Positions 1 through 6,291 are shown, counted from the stretch's first letter. The stretch is DNA of 10,577 nucleotides from an uncultured Lachnospiraceae bacterium (GCA_944384285.1 CALWSX010000034.1:1-10577), one strand, 5' to 3'. Program-made: numbers and translations. The notes: a model not told the origin generated them from the letters alone.

Positions 1-195
1 AAAGATAGCAAGTTCCGGGTCAAGTCTACATTTTGCTTCCAAGAAACGAGCTTTCATTCTTTTAGTTCTGTCAGTTGTAGGTTCACTTGGTATTTCCTGA
101 GGAATAAAACCTTCACCTTTTTGTTCAGACGCTGTTGGAGGCCAGGTTGCCGTTTTTCCAGTTTCAAGCATTTCTAAAACATTGTTTTTTGCCAT
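1..195 (-). CDS. Probable glycyl radical enzyme (pyruvate formate-lyase-like), N-terminal fragment
   Basis: Partial gene: 65 codons from the ATG at 195, running off the window start. A GGAGAG ribosome binding site lies about 10 bases upstream, which supports this start. After a variable leader (MAKNNVLEMLETGK, then a Pro-rich stretch) comes TTDRTKRMKARFLEAKCRLD at residues 40-59. The pattern TxRTKRxKARxLxAK resembles the start of the conserved region in glycyl radical enzymes such as benzylsuccinate synthase and diol dehydratase relatives. These are large anaerobic enzymes that use a glycyl radical installed by a partner activase. The active-site cysteine, the C-terminal glycine loop and any activase gene lie outside the window, so family and substrate are unproven. 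Codons are GC-richer than the regulators next door, suggesting strong expression. It is divergent from the PocR/LuxR gene at 594, which may regulate it. Confidence 0.5.
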   Translation of the reverse strand, partial: MAKNNVLEMLETGKTATWPPTASEQKGEGFIPQEIPSEPTTDRTKRMKARFLEAKCRLDPELAIF

Positions 196-593
196 AATTT
201 ACACTCTCCTTTTTTTATTAAAATAGCTTTTGTATTTCTTTTGCTAGTTAAAGTATATGGTAAAATTTTTACTAAAAAAATTCGCTGATTTATTTAATTT
301 TCAGAGAGTAATAAACAATGGCTTGTACCTTTTTTAGTCCTATTTTTTTATTAGTTCAAAAGTACTAACAATATATTTAAAATTACAAATTAAACAAGGA
401 TTAATACTTTTAGACTATTTTTTATAATCCAAGATGATTTTTATGTTATTTAATTGAAAAAAAACTATAAATTTAGTATTATTTTTTATGAGATTTAGGA
501 ATTTAATTTCTGATTATGAATTAAGCTATACTATCGAATTATTAACCAAAGTAGAAAAATACTGACCCTTATATATAAATAGGAGGTATAATT
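196..593. other. Divergent intergenic region, 398 bases
   Basis: Very AT-rich spacer between the divergent glycyl-radical-like gene (minus) and the PocR/LuxR gene (plus). It should contain both promoters and any operator. No strong consensus stands out. On the plus strand TATACT at 527-532 could be a -10, but no good -35 precedes it. On the minus strand TTGAAC (354-359) with TAAAAA 17 bases downstream is a weak candidate. A short dyad, GTAAAA-T-TTTTAC, occupies 260-272. I saw no sigma-54 type -24/-12 element, no convincing ORF and no recognisable riboswitch. Confidence 0.4.
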
Positions 594-1322
594 ATGGATC
601 AAACGAATACAATGGTAAGAGTTATAGCAGAGATTCAAAATTTGCAGGATATGTTTTCAAGACAGTTTAAAATGCATATAGAAATATTTGACACAAACGG
701 GAATCCTCTCACTATATTCTCAAGCGGAAGTTTTTTATGTCCTCAAAAATGTGAACACGAATTTAATAACAGATATTGTATAAAAAGGCTTATTCATCAT
801 ATAAAACACAATAAATTTTCTACATCAATAGTACATTTCACGTGTCCAAATCAACTTGTTTCAAGCATTGTACCTTTGGGATTTAATCTTAAGGATCAAA
901 GTTCTTCTACTCCAAACTTCTATGCTCTTATAGGAAAAACAAAAGTAATAACATCTGTTGATTCTATGTTAAAAAGTATTAATATATTAGATGAGAAAGA
1001 TGACGCAATTTTAAAAAATGATTATTTACAAACAGTTGAATTAATATCTTTTTCTTTTAATTTAGTATTTTCACTAATCAGTCTTTCAGGACTTACCCTT
1101 CAAAAGAATAAACCGGCCATGGATAAGCAGCTTCTCAACAAACTTACTAAAAGGGAGCTTGAAATAGTAAAACTTGTTAGTATTGGATTATCAAATCAAG
1201 AAATTGCTTATCAGTTATTTATAAGTGAACATACGGTTAAAGCACATATAAGCAATATTTTAAAAAAATTAAATCTTAACAACAGAACAAAATTAGCATT
1301 ATTTGAATTTCAAACACTGTAG
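594..1322 (+). CDS. PocR-type sensor domain / LuxR-type HTH transcriptional regulator
   Basis: A 242-residue regulator. Residues 12-165 resemble the PocR-like ligand-sensing domain: LQDMFSRQF at 17-25, IFDTNGNPLT at 31-40, then four cysteines at 49, 53, 62 and 84, the last in TCPNQLVSSIVPLGF. PocR itself controls propanediol use; related domains sense small organic molecules, and the Cys pattern could instead bind metal or report redox state. Residues 184-240 form a LuxR/GerE helix-turn-helix (LTKRELEIVKLVSIGLSNQE, then HTVKAHISNILKKL). PocR domains are often joined to AraC-type or kinase outputs; here the output is LuxR-type. AGGAGGT at 581-587 sits 6 bases before the ATG. The gene diverges from the glycyl-radical-like gene and is followed after 39 bases by the receiver/HD-like gene, so the two plus-strand genes probably form one transcript. 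The inducing ligand cannot be read from sequence. Confidence 0.8.
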   Translation: MDQTNTMVRVIAEIQNLQDMFSRQFKMHIEIFDTNGNPLTIFSSGSFLCPQKCEHEFNNRYCIKRLIHHIKHNKFSTSIVHFTCPNQLVSSIVPLGFNLKDQSSSTPNFYALIGKTKVITSVDSMLKSINILDEKDDAILKNDYLQTVELISFSFNLVFSLISLSGLTLQKNKPAMDKQLLNKLTKRELEIVKLVSIGLSNQEIAYQLFISEHTVKAHISNILKKLNLNNRTKLALFEFQTL

Positions 1323-1361
1323 TCTTTTTAGTTTTCAGCCAAAAAAGAGGGGAGGCTGTCT

Positions 1362-2270
1362 ATGAAAAATCTTGTTTTGGTTCTTGATAGTGATAATTCT
1401 CATATAAATATTGTTAAAACAACATTGGAACAATATAATATAGACGTTATTTATGCAAATGATGGGAAAACAGGGCTTGAATACGTTAAAACATTTACTC
1501 CTTCGTTAGTAATTTGTGAAATAACACTTCCAAAAATTAATGGTTTTCAATTATGTGAATTTATAAGAAAAAACCCCGAAATTTCAAAAATACCCCTTCT
1601 CATACATACATCATTAATCGGTGACCAATACAGAATGAGAGCGATTGACTCAGGATCAAATGACTTTTTGGAAAAACCTTGTTCTAAAATAAAGTTGTAT
1701 ACAAAAGTAAAGTCATTGTTAAGATTAAATTCTGAAATATCCACTTTTGAAGATTTTGACGGAGTTCTTGTGGGATTATTGTATGCTTTGGAAAAAAGAA
1801 ATCAAAAACTTATAATGAATGCAAAAAAAGTTGCCAAGCTTGCAGAACAAATAGCTATTTTTGCCAATCTTGAAAACTCAGAAATAGCTCTTTTAAAAAA
1901 AGGAATATATCTTCAGGATATTGCACAACTTTCAATGAAAGAAGATTTAACTTTAACGGAATATGACCCTATGTCAAAACATCAGGAAATAGGATATCAA
2001 ATGATAAAAAATACTAGGCAAACGGTTGTAAAAAATATAGTTTTGTATCATCATACAAATTTAAAAAGCAAAAATTACCCTCATAATATAACTGATTATT
2101 TAAAATATTTTATAAATATCACATCTTTATGCAATTATTTCTTTTACTTAAAAAATGCTTTTGAAAATTTAAATGATAAAGAAATACTTGAAAAAATAAA
2201 TAGTGAAGTACAAAATTCCGTATGGGATAAAAAAATATATAATTTTTTATGTGAAATAATGTGTAATTAA
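1362..2270 (+). CDS. Degenerate response regulator: pseudo-receiver plus HD-GYP-like domain
   Basis: A 302-residue protein with GGGGAGG just ahead of its ATG. Residues 3-122 are a receiver (CheY-like) fold: the acidic pocket is D9-S10-D11, the switch Thr is T83 and the conserved Lys is K105 in EKP. The residue at the phosphoacceptor position is Glu (E53, in ICEITLP) where Asp is normal, so phosphorylation is unlikely and the domain may be fixed in one state. Residues 130-265 align with HD-GYP cyclic-di-GMP phosphodiesterases, but the first ligand His is N153, the HD pair is Q185-D186, and the GYP motif reads NYP (238-240). H207, H230 and H231 remain. Loss of metal ligands suggests a binding or scaffold protein, not an enzyme. 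It follows the PocR/LuxR gene by 39 bases and ends at a strong terminator, implying a shared transcript and pathway. Family assignment is firm; lack of activity is inferred. Confidence 0.78.
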   Translation: MKNLVLVLDSDNSHINIVKTTLEQYNIDVIYANDGKTGLEYVKTFTPSLVICEITLPKINGFQLCEFIRKNPEISKIPLLIHTSLIGDQYRMRAIDSGSNDFLEKPCSKIKLYTKVKSLLRLNSEISTFEDFDGVLVGLLYALEKRNQKLIMNAKKVAKLAEQIAIFANLENSEIALLKKGIYLQDIAQLSMKEDLTLTEYDPMSKHQEIGYQMIKNTRQTVVKNIVLYHHTNLKSKNYPHNITDYLKYFINITSLCNYFFYLKNAFENLNDKEILEKINSEVQNSVWDKKIYNFLCEIMCN

Positions 2271-2272
2271 AT

Positions 2273-2320
2273 AAAAGAGTCAAAAATATTTTGTATTCAA
2301 AAATTTTTTGACTCTTTTTT
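2273..2320 (+). terminator. Rho-independent terminator of the PocR/LuxR-receiver operon
   Basis: An inverted repeat starts 2 bases after the stop codon: AAAAGAGTCAAAAA pairs with TTTTTTGACTCTTTT across a loop of about 15 bases, and ends in a run of T. The A- and T-rich flanks could let it work in both directions, but no minus-strand gene faces it. Confidence 0.85.
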
Positions 2321-2396
2321 AGTTTTAAAGTTTATATAATTGAATTTTTTGTTATTAAAAAACCTAAAATAAATATAACTAAATTTTTTATTTTAC

Positions 2397-2425
2397 TTGA
2401 AAATTACAGATAAATATACTTTAAT
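2397..2425 (+). promoter_or_regulatory. Possible sigma-A promoter of the antiporter gene
   Basis: TTGAAA at 2397-2402 and TTTAAT at 2420-2425 are 17 bases apart. The -10 is only a partial match and the surroundings are nearly all A and T, so the call is weak. The -10 would overlap the left arm of the palindrome at 2420-2448. Confidence 0.35.
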
Positions 2426-2448
2426 ATATTTAGATTAAATATATTAAA
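2420..2448. repeat. Perfect 13-base inverted repeat before the antiporter gene
   Basis: TTTAATATATTTA (2420-2432) and its exact complement TAAATATATTAAA (2436-2448) flank GAT. The dyad ends 11 bases before the AAGGAG ribosome binding site. It could be a repressor operator over the transcription start, or an RNA hairpin in the leader. The arms are pure A/T, so chance is a real alternative. Confidence 0.6.
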
Positions 2449-2473
2449 ACATATCCTAAAAGGAGTATTTATA

Positions 2474-3418
2474 ATGGAACTTATAAAAAACATTTTTTTG
2501 CTTGTAGTTGGCTTCTTTTTGTTAATTAAAGGAGCAGATTTTTTTGTTGATGGAGCGTCAGGCATTGCATCAAAATATCATATACCTGAAATAGTAATTG
2601 GACTTACTATTGTTGCTTTTGGGACAAGTGCTCCAGAAGCAGCTATAAGTATAAGTGCGGCAATAAAGGGTTCTTCCGGTATTGCTATAGGTAATATTGT
2701 GGGAAGTAATATATTAAATATATTATGTATACTTGGTCTTGCGTCTGTAATAACAGATATTAAAGTACAAAAACCAACAGTAAAATATGAAATGCCTTTT
2801 GTTATTTTTATTTCTGTTTTGCTTGTGGTTTATGGCAAGGTTTTTGGAAAAATAGATATTATTACAGGTATTATATTTTGGATTTTATTTATTCTTTTTT
2901 TTGTATATCTTATTCGTTTGTCAAAATCGGGGGAAACTGTTTCCGAAGATATACCAGAAACCAAAAGTAAAAATATACTTGTTCTTATTTTAATAACTTT
3001 AATAGGTATGGCTGCCATAGTTTTAGGAAGTAATATAAGTGTTGATGCAGCAACAAATCTTGCTAAATTTTTTGGAATGAGCGATAGACTTATTGGTCTT
3101 ACAATCGTAGCTTTAGGTACATCTTTACCGGAGCTTGTTACTTCTGTAATTGCAGCAAGAAAAGGAAATGCAGATATTGCAATAGGTAACATTGTAGGAA
3201 GTAATATATTTAATATTCTTTTTGTATTGGGAACAACGGCTATAATAAGTCCTGTTGAATTCTCATCGAAATTTATTGTTGACGGAATTGTTTGTATTTT
3301 TTCTGCGGTTTTACTTTTTATTCTTTGCAGGAAAAAATATATGCTTAAAAGAAAAGATGGAGTTATTCTTTTAATAGTGTATTTAGTATATTTATTTTAT
3401 CTTATTGGAATGAAATAA
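2474..3418 (+). CDS. CaCA-family calcium/sodium antiporter, YrbG-like
   Basis: A 314-residue integral membrane protein, the usual length for bacterial K+-independent Na+/Ca2+ exchanger relatives (YrbG, NCX_Mj). It has about ten hydrophobic segments in two homologous halves. The two alpha repeats are clear: GLTIVAFGTSAPE (43-55) with GNIVGSNILN (73-82), and GLTIVALGTSLPE (208-220) with GNIVGSNIFN (238-247). Glu55 and Glu220, with the nearby Thr and Ser residues, are the expected cation ligands. A charged cytoplasmic loop (about 149-167) separates the halves. Family members exchange Ca2+ for Na+ or H+ across the cytoplasmic membrane, but the cation preference cannot be read here. The AAGGAG at 2459-2464 fits the ATG. 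The gene stands alone, with a terminator before and after it, so it is probably monocistronic. Confidence 0.9.
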   Translation: MELIKNIFLLVVGFFLLIKGADFFVDGASGIASKYHIPEIVIGLTIVAFGTSAPEAAISISAAIKGSSGIAIGNIVGSNILNILCILGLASVITDIKVQKPTVKYEMPFVIFISVLLVVYGKVFGKIDIITGIIFWILFILFFVYLIRLSKSGETVSEDIPETKSKNILVLILITLIGMAAIVLGSNISVDAATNLAKFFGMSDRLIGLTIVALGTSLPELVTSVIAARKGNADIAIGNIVGSNIFNILFVLGTTAIISPVEFSSKFIVDGIVCIFSAVLLFILCRKKYMLKRKDGVILLIVYLVYLFYLIGMK

Positions 3419-3447
3419 AAATTTATATTATATGGCAGACAAATTTT

Positions 3448-3475
3448 AAACCGATACTTCTTGTATCGGTTTTTT
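3448..3475 (+). terminator. Rho-independent terminator after the antiporter gene
   Basis: AAACCGATAC (3448-3457) pairs perfectly with GTATCGGTTT (3463-3472) around a TTCTT loop, followed by more T residues. It lies 30 bases after the stop codon. Confidence 0.92.
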
Positions 3476-3508
3476 AAGTATTCAAATTAAATTTTAATAA
3501 TATTTATA

Positions 3509-3537
3509 TTTTATAAATATGAAAAATAAGGTATAAT
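3509..3537 (+). promoter_or_regulatory. Possible promoter of the membrane-protein gene
   Basis: A perfect TATAAT occupies 3532-3537, with TTTTAT 17 bases upstream (3509-3514) as a poor -35. Transcription would start near 3544 and give a leader of about 118 bases containing the small hairpin at 3563-3585. Confidence 0.45.
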
Positions 3538-3544
3538 ATATAGT

Positions 3545-3585
3545 AAAAACAGAGTTTGTTTTAGGCTTAATATGCCTGTTTTTTT
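3545..3585 (+). promoter_or_regulatory. Possible leader attenuator with two competing hairpins
   Basis: AGGC-TTAATAT-GCCT (3563-3577) is followed by G and a run of seven T, like a small intrinsic terminator. A competing pairing joins AAAAACAG (3545-3552) with CTGTTTTT (3576-3583) and uses part of the same GCCT arm. The stems are short (4 and 8 pairs), so this may be only a weak terminator or chance. It lies between the proposed promoter and the ATG at 3662. Confidence 0.3.
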
Positions 3586-3661
3586 GTGCTATAAAATATA
3601 CTTTTTGTTTTATATAAAAAATATACTGTGATTTTTAACCCTATAATAAAGAGGTAAGTAT

Positions 3662-4672
3662 ATGAATTTAATTAGTACAATTATCATAATTGCCGGACGA
3701 TTTATATTTAAAATACTTATAACTGTATTTAACTGGGCTATGGAAATATTTTTTGGGAAAATGCCTAGAGAGATACAGAAAAAACGAAATATTGTTGCAA
3801 TTCTTTCGGTTGCATGGGTTATTCTTGTATTTGGAACTTTATATCCTGCCGTTGTGCAAACATTTTATAATTATATTCCTGATAAAGAAATAAGAAGTTT
3901 GGTTACATTTTGGCTTGGAAGTTTCGGTATTTTTGTTATGCCCGTTATTGTAGGGTATTTTGTAACCGAAATGAACAGGAAAAAAGACGAAAAAATTAAT
4001 TATTTTTATTTGATACTTGATGGGTTTTATTATAGCTTTTATATTGGGCGAGCAATGTTAATTATGTTTATACTTGCGCCTTTTATTACACTTAAAAGAT
4101 TTGTTTTACAAAGAAAAACTTTAAGTTTATCTGTTATTTTTAAAAGTAAAAAATTAGAAATAATTTCAGAAATAGTCGAGCACTTTAATAGAATAGGATA
4201 CACTTGTGAAGTAAATATATCAAAAGGTTTTGGACGTAAAATTACAAAAATAATGAAAAATCCTTTTGCCGCTTTATTTGGGCTTAAAGGAACTAATGAA
4301 TTTATAATAAAAAGTGAAAACTTTACAATGTATTTTTTTAATTTTGATATTTGTATACTCAGTAACAAAGAATTTATAGAAACTTTAAAGATAGAACTTC
4401 TTAAAATTCTTATACATCATGATATTTATCTTACATGGGGAGAAGAAGCAAATTCAATAGAAGACAGATTATTTTTTATTCGTGAATTATTTAAAAAAGG
4501 AGCATTAGAACCTGCTGAGTGTTTTAGAGAATATGAAAAAATAAATAGAAGTCTTGCAAAAAAAGAAATTGATTTTTATGAATGGCAAGTAATATCCATG
4601 AGGATATCTTTATATGAAAAAGAACTTGAACTTTTAAATTTGCCATCTTTTTCGTTAAAACAGGAATTTTAA
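3662..4672 (+). CDS. Unrecognised multi-pass membrane protein with a soluble C-terminal half
   Basis: A 336-residue protein of unknown function. GAGGT at 3651-3655 precedes the ATG by 6 bases. The N-terminal half is hydrophobic, with about four membrane segments near residues 4-28, 45-67, 83-103 and 122-145. Positively charged stretches after the first (PREIQKKR, 35-42) and third (NRKKDEK, 105-111) suggest those loops are cytoplasmic. Residues 150-336 are mixed alpha/beta and polar. They end in a charged, helix-rich tail (about 265-325) with repeated Glu, Lys and aromatic residues that could form coiled coil. No catalytic motif, signal peptidase site or known domain was recognised. The gene is monocistronic, tail to tail with the alcohol dehydrogenase, and uses AT-rich codons typical of weakly expressed genes here. 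The reading frame is long, intact and well initiated, so it is a real gene; no role is proposed. Confidence 0.8.
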   Translation: MNLISTIIIIAGRFIFKILITVFNWAMEIFFGKMPREIQKKRNIVAILSVAWVILVFGTLYPAVVQTFYNYIPDKEIRSLVTFWLGSFGIFVMPVIVGYFVTEMNRKKDEKINYFYLILDGFYYSFYIGRAMLIMFILAPFITLKRFVLQRKTLSLSVIFKSKKLEIISEIVEHFNRIGYTCEVNISKGFGRKITKIMKNPFAALFGLKGTNEFIIKSENFTMYFFNFDICILSNKEFIETLKIELLKILIHHDIYLTWGEEANSIEDRLFFIRELFKKGALEPAECFREYEKINRSLAKKEIDFYEWQVISMRISLYEKELELLNLPSFSLKQEF

Positions 4673-4674
4673 AA

Positions 4675-4701
4675 AGGGTACCGAAAAAATATCGGTACCC
4701 T
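4675..4701 (-). terminator. Terminator between the membrane-protein gene and adh
   Basis: AGGGTACCGA (4675-4684) pairs perfectly with TCGGTACCCT (4692-4701) around a 7-base loop. Read on the minus strand, the stem is followed by TTTTT, so it fits the alcohol dehydrogenase transcript best. It starts 3 bases past the plus-strand gene's stop and may serve both convergent genes. Confidence 0.9.
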
Positions 4702-4718
4702 AAATTATTATTAAAAAA

Positions 4719-5774
4719 TCAGAGAATAACTACTGGTTTAATAATGTCTTTTGGTTTATCTTTCATAAGAAGAAGAGATTCTTCAACTTTTTCAAACCCT
4801 TTAAATCTGTGTGTTACAAGTTTAGAAGGATCAAGTCTTCCTGTTGTTATAAGAGCTGCAAGTTTTTCCATACGAAGTCTTCCGCCAGGCATAAGACCTC
4901 CAACAATAGTCTTGTGGCCCATACCACAACCCCATTCAACTCTTGGAACAGTTACGAATTCACCGCTTCCGAGATAGTTTACATTACCTATACGTCCGCC
5001 AGGTTTAACCATTTTAATAGCCTGCTGCATAGTATTTACGTTTCCGCCGGCAATGATAACTTTATCAACGCCTTTGCCTTTTGTTTTTTCCATAATTTGT
5101 TCTACAATATCACCTGTATGATAATCAATGATATCTGTTGCGCCATATTCTTTTGCTACTTGAGCACAAACAGGTCTTGAACCAACAGCGTAAAGGTTAG
5201 CCGCACCTCTTAAAGCAGCGCCTGCAACAGCCATAAGACCAACAGGTCCGATACCGATAACACAAACGTCATCTCCAAATTTTACATCAGCAAGTTCAAC
5301 TCCGTGGAACCCTGTAGGAACCATATCACAAAGCATTGTAGCAGCGTAAAGATCCATTCCCTCCGGAAGAAGTGCAAGATTGGCGTCAGCTTCATTTACG
5401 TGGAAGAATTCTCCAAAAACACCGTCTTTGAAATTTGAGAATTTCCAACCAGCAAGCATACCGCTTGAATGCATTGAATATCCTGCTTGAGATTCAATTG
5501 CACCCCAGTCAGGTGTAATTGCAGGAACAATTACTTTATCACCAGGTTTAAATTCTTTTACAAGAGACCCAACTTCAACAATTTCACCAATAGCTTCGTG
5601 ACCTAAAATCATATCTTTTCTGTCGCCGATAGCACCCTCCCAAACAGTATGGACATCTGAAGTACATGGTGAAACTGCGATAGGTTTAACTATTGCGTCA
5701 AGTGGTCCGCATTTAGGTATATCTTTTTCAATCCAACCAGTTTTTCCTATTCCAAGCATTGCAAAACCTTTCAT
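4719..5774 (-). CDS. adh: NADP-dependent secondary alcohol (isopropanol) dehydrogenase
   Basis: A 351-residue zinc-dependent medium-chain alcohol dehydrogenase, collinear with the Clostridium beijerinckii and Thermoanaerobacter secondary alcohol dehydrogenases from MKGFAMLGI at the start to KDxIKxVVIL at the end. These enzymes interconvert ketones such as acetone with secondary alcohols, using NADPH. Catalytic zinc ligands are present: C37, H59, E60 and D150. The NADP-binding residues known from the clostridial enzyme are present too: G198-S199-R200 and Y218. The Rossmann motif is GIGPVG (174-179). The structural-zinc cysteine lobe of other alcohol dehydrogenases is absent, as usual for this group. 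GGAGGG at 5783-5788 precedes the ATG. GC content is clearly higher (about 43% in a sampled stretch) than in the genes on either side, which suggests high expression. It is transcribed alone, from a long upstream region with a candidate Rex-like site. The substrate is inferred from homology. Confidence 0.93.
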   Translation of the reverse strand: MKGFAMLGIGKTGWIEKDIPKCGPLDAIVKPIAVSPCTSDVHTVWEGAIGDRKDMILGHEAIGEIVEVGSLVKEFKPGDKVIVPAITPDWGAIESQAGYSMHSSGMLAGWKFSNFKDGVFGEFFHVNEADANLALLPEGMDLYAATMLCDMVPTGFHGVELADVKFGDDVCVIGIGPVGLMAVAGAALRGAANLYAVGSRPVCAQVAKEYGATDIIDYHTGDIVEQIMEKTKGKGVDKVIIAGGNVNTMQQAIKMVKPGGRIGNVNYLGSGEFVTVPRVEWGCGMGHKTIVGGLMPGGRLRMEKLAALITTGRLDPSKLVTHRFKGFEKVEESLLLMKDKPKDIIKPVVIL

Positions 5775-5827
5775 AATTTCATCCCTCCAAAAAACTAATA
5801 AAATTAACCAACAAAACTATCCGACAG

Positions 5828-5848
5828 ATATACAAGATCTTGTTATAT
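5828..5848. repeat. ACAAGATCTTGT palindrome in the adh leader
   Basis: ACAAGATCTTGT (5832-5843) is a perfect 12-base palindrome. The symmetry extends through ATATA and TATAT flanks with a single bulged base. It lies about 55-75 bases upstream of the adh start, inside the predicted leader. With almost no loop it suits a protein-binding DNA site better than an RNA hairpin. Confidence 0.4.
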
Positions 5849-5945
5849 GTATAATTAAAACTATATGCTTTAATTATTTTCCATACCAATTTATGATTTA
5901 GTAGAATTAATTAACTTAATCAAATAAGTATGCTTTTACTATTTT

Positions 5946-5963
5946 TTGAGAAATATTTCTTAA
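5946..5963. promoter_or_regulatory. Rex-like operator at the adh transcription start
   Basis: TTGAGAAATATTTCTTAA is an 18-base near-palindrome with a perfect 12-base core. It matches the Gram-positive Rex site TTGTGAAATATTTCACAA at 15 of 18 positions. Rex is the NADH/NAD+-sensing repressor that often controls alcohol dehydrogenases in clostridia. The site lies just downstream of the predicted minus-strand -10 and would overlap the transcription start. Binding is inferred, not shown. Confidence 0.5.
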
Positions 5964-6118
5964 GCAAAAACTAACATACTTCAAAATAGCTGTCAATTTT
6001 AGTTAATTTATTATCATATTAATATAGTACTTTGTTAAAAATTATTATTATTTAAAAGTTATATTTTAGATTTAACTTAGAATTAATATTTTGTTTAAAA
6101 ACGTATGTTAGTTTCTTA
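5959..6118. repeat. Inverted pair of 17-base repeats upstream of adh
   Basis: GTATGTTAGTTT followed by CTTAA occurs twice in opposite orientation. On the plus strand it spans 6103-6119; on the minus strand it spans 5979-5960, where three extra bases (TTG) separate the two parts. The minus copy contains the adh -10 element. The copies are about 125 bases apart and could be paired regulator sites. Confidence 0.55.
5968..5996 (-). promoter_or_regulatory. Predicted sigma-A promoter of adh
   Basis: On the minus strand a perfect TTGACA (5996-5991) is followed after 17 bases by TAGTTT (5973-5968), preceded by TGT as in an extended -10. The start would be near 5961, giving a leader of about 187 bases before the adh ATG. 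The -10 hexamer is weak, but the -35 and the extended element support it. Confidence 0.6.
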
Positions 6119-6250
6119 ATTAACGTAAATTTTGGTAATTATTTATAATTGGTATTATAAAAACTTATAATATATATAACTAATTTTTATAAATATTAAA
6201 ATTTTCTATTTTTTATAAAAAAACTCTATAAAATTTGCTTTATTAAATAA
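5997..6250. other. AT-rich non-coding region upstream of the adh promoter
   Basis: About 250 bases, almost entirely A and T, between the adh -35 and the acetyltransferase terminator. Apart from the second repeat copy near 6103-6119 I see no ORF with a ribosome binding site, no stable hairpin and no clear operator. It may act only as AT-rich upstream promoter DNA. Confidence 0.4.
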
Positions 6251-6281
6251 AAAAGAGCAGATAATTTTTATCTGCTCTTTT
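6251..6281 (-). terminator. Terminator of the flavodoxin-acetyltransferase operon
   Basis: AAAAGAGCAGATAA (6251-6264) and TTATCTGCTCTTTT (6268-6281) form a perfect 14-base stem with a TTT loop. On the minus strand the stem is followed by further T residues, 11 bases past the acetyltransferase stop. Confidence 0.93.
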
Positions 6282-6291
6282 GCTTATTTTT

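Noticed and set aside
2830..3192. Minus-strand 120-codon frame inside the antiporter gene
   Set aside because: It is antisense to the conserved alpha-repeat region and its sequence is the by-product of that gene's codons.
4809..5180. Plus-strand reading frames opposite the alcohol dehydrogenase gene
   Set aside because: They lack ribosome binding sites and lie inside a strongly conserved minus-strand gene, so they are antisense shadows.
4719..5774. Recent horizontal transfer of the alcohol dehydrogenase gene
   Set aside because: Its higher GC is shared by hpf, gdhA and the glycyl-radical-like start, and there are no mobile-element remains or flanking repeats.
6001..6250. Possible small genes or RNA in the AT-rich adh upstream DNA
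   Set aside because: Apart from the 17-base repeat copy no hairpin, ribosome binding site or promoter stood out above what A/T-rich sequence gives by chance.
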